Shown here piece by piece: positions 1-12,847 of a stretch of DNA of 64,000 nucleotides. A program made the translations under genes and the position numbers. The DNA is from Vanessa cardui (taxonomy: Eukaryota > Arthropoda > Insecta > Lepidoptera > Nymphalidae). Location of the stretch: contig NC_061126.1 in assembly GCF_905220365.1 (NCBI RefSeq), positions 6,634,001 through 6,698,000 on the forward strand. Direction: 5' to 3'. The first letter of the stretch is position 1, and every line of letters begins with the position of its first letter. The notes below the pieces were generated by a model that did not search any database, was not told where the DNA came from, and saw nothing but the letters and a program-made list of their open reading frames with translations.

Positions 1-611
1 ATTAAATTAATGTAATGAAAACTATAGCGGTATACAATATATGTTAATTAAGAGGATTCTTAAATTTTACAATTTATTTTATTTAATATTAAAGTTAAAC
101 ATAGCCAAAAAAATGCATTGTGCTATTTTAAAAAATAAGAGATTATTATTTAAGTTATCAACCCTTCAACTTCAACTCTTTATATATATATTTATACATA
201 TAATTTATTGTCTTGACCAGCAAAATACATATAAGAAAATAGATTAGTTTTATTTCCAATGAGCTTATACGTATTATCAGTTAATATTATACATTTACGC
301 ATGTTAATATTTTTTGCAACTCGAGCTAGCATTTAACACATATTTCATACATAGAAACGATACAAATAAATCGTATTAATATAGAGTTATTATAATTAAA
401 TTTAATATAAGTGATTTCATGATACAGCGCGTGTAAATCTTAAAATAGTTATGTTTGATCATTTTTATAAATAGAATGCTTATTTCAAGCCTTATCATAT
501 GGTTATAAAGATTCAATACATAATTAAGATTATCGGAAATAGACTATTATTATCAGAGTCGTTGCATACTCTAATCAATGTTTTGTTGAATATGGCCAAA
601 GATAAACTTAC
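1..611. other. Intron sequence left of the last visible otopetrin exon
   Basis: AT-rich sequence following a good GTAAGT donor. No further coding exon, RNA gene or recognisable repeat was seen before the window edge. Short open frames here have no protein-like composition. Confidence 0.6.
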
Positions 612-3600
612 CAGCAGCTCCTAGTTTGAGATAAAAGCTGCCCGAGTGTCGTCCATGACTGAAACAGTAGTCGTGTTTGAGAGGGATTAATAGTGCGGGA
701 GGAATCACTTGAGATATAGTACTTTGTGGCGTGCGATCGCCCGGGTTGTTGTAGCCGAACTCGTCCTGGAATGCCAAGATATTTACTTAATATGAATTCT
801 CTTTAATTGTAAGCAAATAATGCCTGAAAGAACTACATGCGTCGGTTGAAAATCTACCAACGGGTAATCTACCAATCCTGGTGGTTTCTCTTTAAAACAG
901 TTGCCATAGACTTTTATAAGCTATTGCCTTACTTTTTTGTGCTGGCGCTGATTTTGTAATTACGTTAGCTAGGTTATATATTTTGGAAAAACCCTTTTTC
1001 ATTCGTTCGTTGTTATTTTAAAAATTACTAAGTCATTTTAATAATTTTTATTTTGCAAGTGTATCAGACTATAATATTTTGATAAAAGTTAACTATTAAC
1101 TGGCGTATGAAAAATCGAGACTTAATGTTAAAAGCGCTGTAGTTTTTGTTATTACTTTATATCACGTACGGAACTTTATAAAAGAGGTGTTAAGCCCACG
1201 ACTTTGTTTGCGTGGACGTTGAATATCAGTCGGGTACAGAGCTGTCAATCCATTTTCCGGGTTAAAAAATATTTATTTTGTATCATTGTATAAACTTTAT
1301 GTGTCCGTACCGTTTCAGTGATGTCTGCGTGTACGTCATGCGTATCCAACAGACAGATCATATTTTCAATAATTGTGTTTTCGTTCATCATCAATATGAT
1401 TATATATGTAAGTACGTATATCGTTATATTTCGTTACTAAGGCTTCAATTCTTAAAACATTCAATAATGAATAACAAGATAACAAAAATATTTTGAACAG
1501 ACGGACGTTTAGACTACAGATATACTTGAAATTATACAATTTTATGCATAAACATGTAATAAATGTGTTATCAATCGCGGATGAAGAAGTCCCTTGTGCC
1601 TGTCGTTACAAAGGTTCGCCAATAATTTAAACTGGAGCACAATAATACGAGCTACTCATGTTTGTATATAGAATAACTGTGTGTAGAACCCACTGGATTT
1701 GCAAGCTGCACTAGTCTATGTATGTTGTTATTTGAAATCATACAATCTTACTAATAGTGAGCCTCACCTCTTGTTTCCTGAAGAACTCCTGTATCCTTTT
1801 ACTATGAAGCCCTTTGATTCTTTCGTTCTTAAGAGCCTTCGTCTTGTATCTACTTATGTCGATTATTAAAAATAATTGATAAATAAACCCAATAGATAGT
1901 AACGTGATTGAGAAAATCTGAAAAAGAGGAAAAATTTTCACATTTAATAGTCACGTGACTTTGAAGACTTGTGATTTCGATTTCGTTCAGTTGTATATAA
2001 TTGAAGAGATATTTGATAAGTAAAAGCAGTTGTACGATAAATATAGCTGCATATGTCGAGCGAAGAGCGATAACACTAAATTCCAATAAATATATCAAAT
2101 GTAAGTGATTTTTAATTGTCTAAGGTTAATAAAATTTTCATTTCTATTATAGCATGACAAACAAATATTGATTTATAATCATAAACACATATAAAGTGCT
2201 GTCAACCAATAGATCTATGACGTCACGTGTCTTTTGCCTATTACACTGGGATTAGTCTTACAATACCGCAAGGAACCAAAACAAATATACAATTAATGCT
2301 TAGCTAAAGTGCACTTGATAAATGGACAGTAACAGTTTAGACAAGTCTGCATAAACCCTTACCAGACGAAAAACTATATACCGGAACCAATAAATGTTTA
2401 CTTGATATCGATATTTATAATTTGTAGAATCGAAGCGAGGTCAATAATACTAATCGTGATTACTACGTTCGTGTGGAATAAGCTTAGTTAATTAGCTAAT
2501 TTTGAAACAGCCACCGCTACGATCGCTGCACAGTTCATGGATGTATGTAATGTTGATGCATGTAATGCATTTCAGGATGAGTGATAGAAATAGACAAACA
2601 ATGCCTGATATTATTATAAGTATTATAATTACCGGTGATAGTGGTACGTCGATAAATATGTCCGATACGTAAAAGATCAGTCCAAGAGTCACTAACAACA
2701 CTGCGTACGTACAGCTCAGTATCAACGTGAAGTATTTGCTGAAAAATAAATGTTTAATTGAAATACTAGAAAAAGATTAATATGGTCTTAAGATATTTAA
2801 TGGTTTAATTTTATTTATTTGAAATTTCTTTGTTTATACTTTTTTATATTTTAAGTAATAAGGCTGCATATTTCGATGTCTTCGATTCGAATACTGGGCT
2901 GTATCAATAAAAAGCAGTGTATATTTTATAGTATAGTTGTCACTATAATTGCCCAGCTTACTACTTTATATTGAGAATGGTTTCGAATCGATCAAGAAAA
3001 CATCGTTTCTCAAATCAAATCTCAATCTCTTAAATTATTAAACAAAAGTTAAATGTAATACCCGGAGTAAAAGTGAACATGAAATCGAAAGTAAATGCAA
3101 ATCTCCGAAGTACGACAGGTCGCTTGCTATTGTTAAAAGTGCCTTTAATTTTATTTATTAAGTTTGTTTTCTTTGTAACGTATTATAAAGATGTTTTTCG
3201 ATGTTCTGTTACCTCGTAAGTCGAGCGTTTTCCTCGGGACTCGTCGGAGGCGGTGCCTGAGTTTCCACGGAGCGAATGGATTGCGCGTCCATAGTGACTA
3301 CAGATCGCTTACGCGGAGTCATGCCCCCGCGCAGCTCGATAGGAGTTTGTAGACGATAATTATCTGAAAACCAATTGCTTGCTTTATAAGTATGATTTAC
3401 TATTTATATACGTCATGTACACCATGACACGTAGTATATAGTTTCCTCTCGCTTAAATATTAAATAGAAGAGGTCGCTATAGTAATGGTCTTGTACGTTG
3501 CATTTATAAGTCTTGTATATTTACTATATCAGATTGATGTTACTATTACAGGCATTCATAGATGCTACAATTGATTGTTTCTCTTGCTATCACTCTCTCT

Positions 3601-6600
3601 TTAAATGCTTCTTCCTTTAGGCTGCGAAATAAGCAAATCTGTCTGAGTTGAGCACAACGTATGCTGTATATTCTATTCTAAAACATCTGACATGAATTTA
3701 TATCAATGTTATGACGTTTTTTTGGTAACAATAGAAATTAATACAAGAGATAAACTGCATTCTATACATTAATACAAATCACAGTCATACAAAAAAGCGC
3801 GCGCATACTCACACACACAAGTACAGATACTCTAATGTTGTACTAAGACGCTCTTGATTTATCCGTATTAAAAGCAACGTATTCGTCTTCGCTAAAAGAG
3901 TATGCTTTAGCCCAGTAGTGGTTCATTTATAGCCTCCTACGTGTACGGTTAAAATATGTTAATGCAATGTAAAAAATAATACTTACTCATAGGTTTAAAA
4001 TCTCCATTTCTGTAAATGCTCGGTGTGTTGTCAGCTGTATCAAAATTAAATTACATTAATAAATGTTTCAAATAATTAATGTATAATAACAGTGACTTTT
4101 GTAATTCGGCTTATATACGATAACGTTAAATTGCACAGTTATTGTATCAGTTTAGTTCAGAAATCAAAATATATTATAAATTATATTCAGTATAATTATT
4201 TATTAATTTTCAAGTTTATTGATCTGAATATATGCATTAATGATGATTTTATTGAAATACAATGTATTTAATATAAATGAATAATCAATATGTAAATTAT
4301 TATTTTAATACTAACTAATCGGGGTAGAAGGATACGAATAATCTTCACGATTAGGAAGAATGAGCTTCGGCAATCTGTCCTGGGAGTCCTGTAAACAAGA
4401 GGTCCATTAGCCTGTACGGTAATTGTGTGAATATAAACTGAAAGCGTATTCCGATACACGGTGCACGCGCGCAGTTCGTATTTACAACGTAAACCGGACC
4501 TAAAAAATCATGCGTGAACATCGAAAGCCGTACAAAATCGGATTAATAACTTCATTAGTCGCTTGTTTCTCTCGATCGACACCACCCCGTATTTCACTAT
4601 AATCCCATTACAGTGTTCCACGTTCTCGAAACAAAATTTTTGGCCGTTCGATTTCAGCAAAACGCTGAACGATGACATCCATTAATTTCGACCAATCAAA
4701 ACTCAAACAATTCAGATAATTTCACTTCGACGGTTTTGTGTATAATTTAAAATAAAATAATGATAACTTATTTTCATCTACTCGTATCAGTTTGGTTACA
4801 TTTTTATATTCTTTATGTATACGAAACCATTTACTATAAGAAAAAAAATAGTGACATAGAATAGTAAGTTATGGTTATTGTCATAAATCATATTGTGTAA
4901 TTATTATGATAGTCAGAAGAGATAGTCAGTTTTATTGTAAGTTTTGGCTTCCACACCAGTGCCATTTAATGTAAATAAAAATAGAATCATTTTATTGAAT
5001 TTCAATACAAACTACAAACTACTGATTCGTTCTGAATGTTTAAAAGTATTTTTTGAATATTATTTATTTGATTAAACAAAAAAAAAAAAAAAATTTAAGT
5101 ATGCTCTTTTGATTCATTTTACACGATTAAAGAAGATACTGGCAAGAAAATTAGAAGTCACTCCTTTCCCACAATCAGTTTTACAGATTATTAATCAAAT
5201 TATTATTTAAGTATATCGCATAGAAATCAAAGAATTGTGATATAACATTTTTTTTCTATCTATACAAATATTTATCGTAATTTATTAATCAAAGTCTTCT
5301 TAACATTGAAATTTATTAATTGACAAAGCTAAAAGTATCTCGGCAGTTTATTATGGATTGAGTTTGCGAAGCCGAAAACCGTATTACAAGTTTTTCTTGT
5401 TTACACAATGTTTGTCACTGTTTCTATCGAAATAATCAATGTTATTCTGAATATACATAATACTTTTTGTAAATAAACATGGAATCATGACTTATATATT
5501 AATTTTGAAAGCCATGTGTCTTTTAATACTTTATAATGTTGTAAATCGCGCCACGTGGTTAATGATAATATTGAAAATTCGCATTATGTTCCATCAAACA
5601 AAAATAGTCACATAGACATAATAAATCAAGAGGAATAAACAAACGACTCGCACTGCGATTATCGGCGCTTATCGCGATACTCAATTAAAATTTGATATGT
5701 AAGACGGACGCCAGCCATGCTATTAATGAACATTTCCATTGAGTATTTATGACATGGCCAGTTAACAGGCGCTGTGTATAATAAAAAAAATAAAGAGATT
5801 GAATTTTCATTAGGCGAGGCGTTGGGGCGGCACGATGTGTCCGCAGTCGGTATTTACAGCGGGGTAGAGAGGGTGTAGGGCGAGGGTGGCGAGCGGCCGG
5901 ACTCAAAAGGTTTACAGTTGGCTGCGCGAGAGTGACCCGCCTCACAAACACGGGCCGCGTTCGCCGCTCCGTACTATGGAAGTGAGCCATTCGCGACAAA
6001 TCCTTCGTATTTTATTTGTATCGTAAACCATACTTTCATTATTTATTAACTTGTCCTCATAAAAATGAAAAAAAAGGTGATGTGACGGTTTCTCGCATGA
6101 AATGCATTAATATTACGAATACTAAACAGTTAAAGACAAATTAATTCTTATGAAATATACGATGGTAATAACTTTAATAAAGCGATTCGAATAATGTAGT
6201 AATTTTTCGTAAATAAACAATATAAATGTATCGCTTACAAAGTCACGTCCATATAATTCTCATGGAAAAATTATTACAACCCATTGCGTTCATGTATGTA
6301 TATGAATTCGCTGTTTAAACAACGGGCGATGCTTAAAATAAATTTACTTTGAAAAAACAACAAAATAAAAAAGTTTATTTTTTAAAAACAAGAATGACAT
6401 TCTTGATATCTGACGAATTTGAAGCACGATAACGCTGTACTTGCTAGTTTATAATTTTTGTTTAATCATAATTAATTAAGATCGATTTTCAGATTTAATC
6501 GATAAATTCGATTGTGCCCTTGAATGATTGCTCGAGTTGAATTTAAGTGCAATATAAAAATTACAGGTGTAATTGACGTCATAGAATAGCTCGGAATGGA

Positions 6601-9600
6601 GATAAATAAATGTTGTATAATATTAAATGCTTCGTGATCTTTTCTCTTTTTTTACACTAAAAATTCGAGATGCATTTTTTTATATAAAAAAACCTAAAAG
6701 TGTATGTGACTCTCATTAAATAATAGTATACTAGGAATTCATTATTTTATATTAATAACTAAATGAATACTGAAACCAGTTGAACAATTCTATTGGAACT
6801 TTTCTTTTTAGGAACTTTATATACATTATGTATAAATTAATATATCATCGAGTTGATTATCCAAGATGAGAAAAGCCAAGATAAATAGTAAAATGTAGAT
6901 CCTTAGTACCAAATAAAGCTAGCGTCATTTAGGAAAGTAAACAAGAAAAGTAAAAAAGAAACAAAATACTGTTTCAAAACAAATTAATATAAAGTAAAAA
7001 AAAATAATTACGTAAATCTAATCATTTTGATTTTTCTTAGAGTTCTCCTAACTAAAATAAAATGAAAAATATTAGACTACCTAAAAGTCGATTTATGATT
7101 ATATAATGTAGATACAATTATTGTTATATTTGGAGCCGGCGAGAAATAAAATACAGACGAATTGATAACTTTCTTCTTTTTGAAGTCAGTTGAAAATATA
7201 TAGGGAAACAGTCAAAATACATGACAAGATGTAGAACATAAAATTTTGTATTTTTTGTTGAGACGATTACCATTGATTTATAGAGATGAATACAGCTTAT
7301 ACAAATCAGTGGTTAGTATTATTTAGCTTTAAGTTTAATACTATAAGTATGTGATAATATGTGGTGCAATACTACTTGTTCTAAATATGAAACTAGTAAA
7401 TGAAATATTGCATTCGAGAATAGCCTTATAGCTGTTATCCTACATCATAGACGTTTTACCGAATGTCAAAAATCGCTTATAAAGAAATATTATAGTGAAA
7501 TATTTATTTCTATGTAAAAATGAAACGCATGCTCAACTTTTTGCTCATTACAATTCGTAATTTACTCTTCTTCTTTCTTAACAATAATTTTGATTTTTAT
7601 AATTAAAAAGTAACTTTTCAGCAGTCCGTCGAATCTTTTCCATACGAGGTCAGGTCTCAGACTACCTCACATTATATAAATTTACATTATATACATATGT
7701 AATTTATTACTTCACATTTAATATCCAAACAACAGTGGACGGAACATACTTTTGACAAGAGTACCTAATACTGTTGGATAGGTTACTAAGAATAAGAAGA
7801 TTCAAAAAATTAACTATACAGGATATTTAAAATTTCTATACACCTGTCTGCTATTTATATCATATATGTGTCGCTGTCACTCTTAGCCTTTGGCTCTGTA
7901 CGCCATCAACCTTGGGATTTAAGATGCTATGTCCTTTGTGCCTGTAGTTACACTGGCTTAACCTTTAAATTGGAACACAACAATACAAGAATTGCTATTT
8001 GGCACCAGAATACCAGATGAGTGGGTGGCACATACCCAGGCGGACCTGCATAAAGCCCTACTGCCGAGTAAATATCAAAGACATAGTTGTATCAAAGAAA
8101 AGTAGGGCACGTATTTTTTTTATTGCTCGTGTAATAATTTTACTGCTATAGTTTAATTTTTGTCACTAGAAAATCGGACAAAACAAAAAAAAAGAAATTT
8201 ATTGTGATGCTGCTTATAGATAATATACACCAAATTCACGGACGACATATCTATATATGTTGACATTTAAATTTAACATTAAAAATAAAGGAAATAGTAA
8301 TGGCCCGTGAACTAGCTAGGCAATTTCCAACCATCTGTACATATCATCTAATATATAGCTTTGTCATCATGAAATAACAGATGACGGTGTATACTTTTTA
8401 TATCGTATATTTTTATAGGTAAGTAGACCGGCATATGGGGCAGGTATGGATATGATAAGCAGTCACCACTGACCAATTACTTTGGTATAGTAAGAAATAA
8501 TAGGCATTCCGTGTGTGCCACCAATGGAATACAACAATACTAGGCACTTCTGTTTAGCGCTAGAAGTTATTATGAGCGGGTCGTACCTACCCAGACAGAC
8601 TTGCACAAAGCCCTACTACCAATCTAAGACTATTCGACAAAATCTGAACAATATAATTTAAATTCTGAACTTATTTGGATAAGATCTATACTTATAATTA
8701 TACGATATTGTGGGTAACTAAAATGTTTATTTGCTTAATGTATTATTAGGGTTTTTTATTCGACGCATACCATAGTCATAAAGTTATTTTTTGTTTGAAA
8801 CAAATATACACGGGGAAACAATATTCATCCTAATTATTGAGCTTCTTAAAAATGGCGATCTTAATAAATTAAGGTAATCTTTGATGTGATTAAGCAAATC
8901 GGATTGTATCTGGTAGTATTATAATCGAGATTAACATATTACGTAAGGTGATATATTATGATTACTAAGATTAAATATTAGCTTTAAACACGACGTGAAA
9001 CACTGTTTTGTTGCTTGATTTGTTCATAATCCGTTTAATGTCTCGGGGAAATTATAATATTATCAAAAAATAATTGTGATACGCAATCAATGTTAGATAA
9101 ATATGTTAGTTTTTGAGTTGATATAACGTCATGATTTAGCGCTTTCAAAAATAAAGATGACGATTTACGTCTTTTTATATAAATTTTTGTGCAAAATATT
9201 CTGACAATATTACATAATAGAGATGACCACTGGACGATTAGTAATATATTAAAGCCATTGTAAAAAAGCCATTTGTGCCATTGTAAAAAAATACCTATAT
9301 ACTAATAATGAAGATATTTTAATACTAAAATTACGGATAAAGTGTTTACATATAAAAAAATAGTTTTGGGGTGAGATACTTGATATACATATAATAAGTT
9401 TATTATTGTAAATTTAATAAAGGATCATACTTTTAATAAATGGTCATGTTTCACTCACAGATTTTATAAAGAAAACAATAAAAAGGAATTTAATAAATGT
9501 AGGGCGGATATTACAAATATGACGCAATAAATATTTTGTTATACATTCAGTAAAGTTTATTGATTTTAATTTATCTTAGATTATTTTATGAATTGTGTTG

Positions 9601-11361
9601 TATTTGTTTTTCAAATTGGCAACACCAACTTTTTGTCACGTGAATTGATTAGCTTAGTAGGAAATAAAGAAAACATTAAAATCATAAAGTATTATCAGTA
9701 TTTAATCCCTTGTCAGGAAATTAATCCGTTAGGTAACTGAGTATTAAAATTTTGCGATTCGTTCTAGCGTTACTTTTACGGCAACAATACTTTTATTCAT
9801 TTAATAATAAATATAATTAATTAAGATTTTCGCACAAAAAATAAGTATGACTGAATATTTTATATATGAATATTCTGAAAAGAGATGTTACTTGTTTATA
9901 AATATGATTAAGGTAATTTTAGTTTTACATAGATTTTATAGACGTAAGAAGTTTATGTAGTTAAAGTAAATGGAGTAAGTACTTCTTGATTATTTAAAAT
10001 AGGTAGGTGGGCTAGCAAATGAGACAGCTGTTGGTAAGTGATCACCATACCGACCATTGGCAATGGCTTCTTATGAAAATCTAACCCGTCTAACACTTCT
10101 TTAGCTACAATTATTTGGTAAATTTCAAGGTGGTTTGAAACTAAGAAGTTATGGCTAAAGCAACGAAATAGAACAAAAGTAACATAATACCTCAGATCAC
10201 TAAGTAATGGTAGTTGTCCCCGACATAAGGTTTTCATAATATATTTTCAAATTGTTGTTATTATTACTTATTTAAATAAAATATAAGCTTACAGTTCTTT
10301 CGAGATCAGCGTACATGACACTGCGCGGAGGCCGGCGTCGGCGACCAGCGGCGGCGGTCATCAGGTTGCCGGCACCAGGTCCCGGCTGGGACATCGTCCG
10401 CCGCCGTTCAGGAATTTCTTCATCTTGAGCTGACGTGGCATTCACCGAAGAATTTTGTACCTTTATCATAAGTTAATAATTTAGCTTCATTGGGATACTA
10501 GTTCCAGTAGCTTCACCCACTTGTGAGGACCAAGGGCGGATGTAAGGTGTCCCTGACAAAATGTTTTGAGTTTAAGGCGTAAAACCGCAACAGGGCGCAC
10601 TTTCACATTTGAATTCGAATCAAACATTTAGGCATGGGTATCATTATCATTACTATCCGTCCCACTATAGTTTAAGCTATAAATAAGCTTGAATTAATTC
10701 TTTTGTTTCCAATTTGCTTAGTGCTGTTTAAGAAACCAATTGTTTGTGTTATATTATTACAATATAGATATTTCAAACGAGTATGAAGTATCTACAAATT
10801 AAATTCGGTTTTTCGAAATGCGTAAATTTTTAAAGCTAGAGGGGAAAACATTAACGATGCACCAATAAAACAGGCCCACTTGTAAATGGCAAGCTCTGCC
10901 GTGGAAAATCCCTAACGTAAATTTTGTCATGTAACTGGATTGGAATACGAGCTGCACGCTGAATTGTCTAGTGTAGAAAAACTTAAAAAAAGAAAAGAGA
11001 ACTGAGGTCTAGCTGTTCTAAAAGTTGTTTATGCCACGTATGCATCGCTTAGCATTCCTTTCGGGCATTTCCCACACGTTCAATTACTGAATATTGATTA
11101 GATTTAAGCGATCATTTTTAATCATAATTAATATCATTTTGTAAATTTAACTTGATGCTACATACTTTTTTCTTACATGAAAGAAACAAAAAAATTCCAA
11201 CTACTTACTCCAGGATCATTTGGATTATCCGATAAGTCTCCTTGGTTTTCCTCACCAAATTTCTCCAAGGAGGTTTCCGAGTGAAACTTTTTGTCACCCA
11301 TGTTATTTCTATTCACAATGTCCTCTAACATCTCCTTCCTGGCTGCGTTCGAGTTGGACAT
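612..11361 (-). CDS. Otop: Otopetrin-like proton channel, 5' eight coding exons (3' end outside window)
   Basis: Otopetrins are multi-pass plasma-membrane proton channels. Minus-strand exons: 11361-11209 (start, MSNSNAARKEML), 10460-10293, 4388-4316, 4034-3987, 3363-3213, 2738-2633, 1917-1768 and 765-612. Every junction is GT-AG and the phases agree (0,0,1,1,2,0,0,1), giving 334 codons plus one base. An in-frame TAA lies 12 bases before the ATG. About the first 197 residues are polar and presumably cytosolic, with an Arg-rich patch near residues 90-97. TM1 contains LILSCTYAVLLVTLGLIFYV, TM2 starts IFSITLLSIGFIYQLFLIID and is followed by a basic loop, and the last exon carries SHGRHSGSFYLKLGA, the conserved entry to TM3 in insect otopetrins. 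The last donor is GTAAGT, so the gene continues past position 1. Weak spots: the acceptor before 10460 has a poor pyrimidine tract, and the donors at 4316 and 3213 are non-ideal. Which insect otopetrin paralogue this is cannot be decided here. Confidence 0.85.
1589..1665 (+). repeat. Fragment of a nymphalid-type interspersed repeat
   Basis: Contains worn versions of the phrases CCCTTGTGCCTGT and GGAGCACAATAATAC that recur in fuller copies at 7.9 kb, 8.4 kb and 39.6 kb. It lies in the otopetrin intron between exons 765-612 and 1917-1768. Confidence 0.5.
5820..5990 (-). promoter_or_regulatory. GC-rich island inside the otopetrin intron, possible alternative promoter
   Basis: About 170 bases of unusually GC- and CpG-rich sequence (for example GCGAGCGGCCGG, CGGGCCGCGTTCGCC) inside otherwise AT-rich intron DNA. 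On the minus strand it lies upstream of the exon at 4388-4316, where a second transcription start could give a shorter N terminus. The minus frame across it encodes Arg/Pro-rich text ending in low-complexity sequence and does not look like protein. A regulatory role is inferred only from composition and position. Confidence 0.3.
7871..8072 (+). repeat. Nymphalid-type interspersed repeat, copy A
   Basis: Carries the recurrent phrases CCATCAACCTTGGGA, TTTGTGCCTGTAGTTACACT, GGAACACAACAATAC, GAGTGGGTGGCACATACCCAG and AAAGCCCTACTGCC. The same series appears at 8408-8626 and 39649-39822. It is non-coding. Confidence 0.75.
8408..8626 (+). repeat. Nymphalid-type interspersed repeat, copy B
   Basis: Shares GGAATACAACAATACTA, GTCGTACCTACCCAGACAG and TTGCACAAAGCCCTACTACC with copy A, which lies 340 bases to the left in the same orientation. 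It is more worn in its first half. Confidence 0.7.
10004..10072 (+). repeat. 5' fragment of the nymphalid-type repeat
   Basis: Contains GGTAAGTGATCACCATACCG and CATTGGCAATGG, matching the left end of the family as seen at 39649. The right part is missing. Confidence 0.55.
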
Positions 11362-12847
11362 TTCACTAATTATTTATAATTCACTACAACGTTTCGAATT
11401 ACCTTTTAAGAGGAAACACAATTAAAGTATCATATTCACGGTACGTTAGAATTACAATTGATTGAATAAATTCATTGAAACAGATTTTCCTTGTAAACAA
11501 TCAATCGTGCGATTCAGATCGCAAATAAAATGAAAAAAATATAATCCTGGTTATCTTCTTATCATTGAATATATATCTGTAATAAAGGCGTAATTACCGT
11601 ATCGATTAACCCGTTACACTTCCTCCATTCATTTTATTTTAAATCGTAACTATTTATAAAGTAATAATAATATTAAAAAATATATTTTTTGATATCGACG
11701 GTATTATAAAATTACACGTTTTCCATAACAATGCGATAGCTATTTGACAATATTGTGCAATAATAAATTAACAATATAACGCCGCCTTATGATCGTAATC
11801 AAATTAATTAGGTAGATAATGCTAATAAACATTCGCGACTGCATCGATTCTACGTAACAAAGAAACGGAACAGTTCGACATATACTTTTATGCCGTGCCA
11901 TTTGCTATCAAAAGTAATTATTATTATTAAATCAAAGATAGGGGACTAACCATAGTTTCACTATCGTATTACGCCAACTATTACTCGGAACACTTTACTG
12001 TTTAGTTCAGATTTCGATTTAAAGATGACGTAACGCTTAGTTTATGTTTAGAGAACTACCGCGGAAGTGATTAAGGTATCATTTAATTTTATCTAAAATA
12101 ACTAGTTTGTAATAGTTCTGATTGAGTGCTCGATATATCCACTTATAAGTAATAAATGAAATATGAATTCATCAAGTGAAGTGGTCGTCATACTAATCTT
12201 GTTTTATAATGAATTTTATATAATTTTACAATTTTCATGGCACTCTTTCTAGATTTTATGTCAAGTTGAGAACATTAATTTTTTTTACCCTACCCAAAAT
12301 ATATCAACTTAATCTAAATAAAACCAAATTATAAATTTATAATAATTTATTTTTTAAAGGTATATAAATATATAAAAAAAATAGTTTTATATTTGAATGT
12401 GTTGTATAATACCGAAATAGATAGAGAACTATAATAAATTATTTTTAATAATAACCGATAAAGTGAAACAAAGCTCAAATATGGCGTCAATATTGCATTT
12501 TGAAATTGAATTTAAACCGTTGGATATCATTTCGTAAATAAAAAATAGTTTAATAGGCTATTCATATTCATAGCTATACAATAAAAATCAAATCAAAACA
12601 AAATAAAATATTGTGTCCGTATTTGTTTGTTACATACATAAATGAAATACATCGGAACTGCGGTATTTATTGCGTAATTGATTCTCATTCACTCCACTCT
12701 TTCTCTACACCGTATTTTAATGTTAAACCACGTTAAACTAACAAATGGCCTCGTTAAATAAACAAAAACCAAATATTGTTTAATTGTTACTCTGAAATTC
12801 GTTTTTAGGAAAAGTATACAATACAAATGAATATTAATATTTGTGTA
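11362..12847. other. Spacer between otopetrin start and the 12.8-18.8 kb gene
   Basis: Both neighbours read leftward, so this stretch must hold the otopetrin promoter and the 3' end of the gene to its right. It is AT-rich, with a poly(A) signal candidate at 12666-12671. No exon, repeat or clear core-promoter motif was identified. Confidence 0.5.
12666..12671 (-). terminator. AATAAA poly(A) signal candidate
   Basis: The minus strand reads AATAAA about 180 bases beyond the stop codon of the 12.8-18.8 kb gene. It is the nearest consensus signal I could find, but such hexamers are common by chance in AT-rich DNA. Confidence 0.4.

Larger units (their letters stand above)
4389..10292. other. 5.9 kb otopetrin intron
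   Basis: The largest visible intron of the otopetrin gene. It holds two adjacent nymphalid-type repeat copies, a third partial copy and a GC-rich island at about 5820-5990. The rest is AT-rich with no supported coding exon. Confidence 0.6.

Noticed and set aside
1850..2098. 82-codon hydrophobic minus frame overlapping otopetrin exon 1917-1768
   Set aside because: The other frame has a clean acceptor and donor with exact phase agreement and otopetrin-like content; this one spans the intron-exon border.
5685..5999. 104-codon minus frame rich in Arg and Pro
   Set aside because: It is a by-product of the GC-rich island; its tail runs through low-complexity sequence and no splice sites support it.
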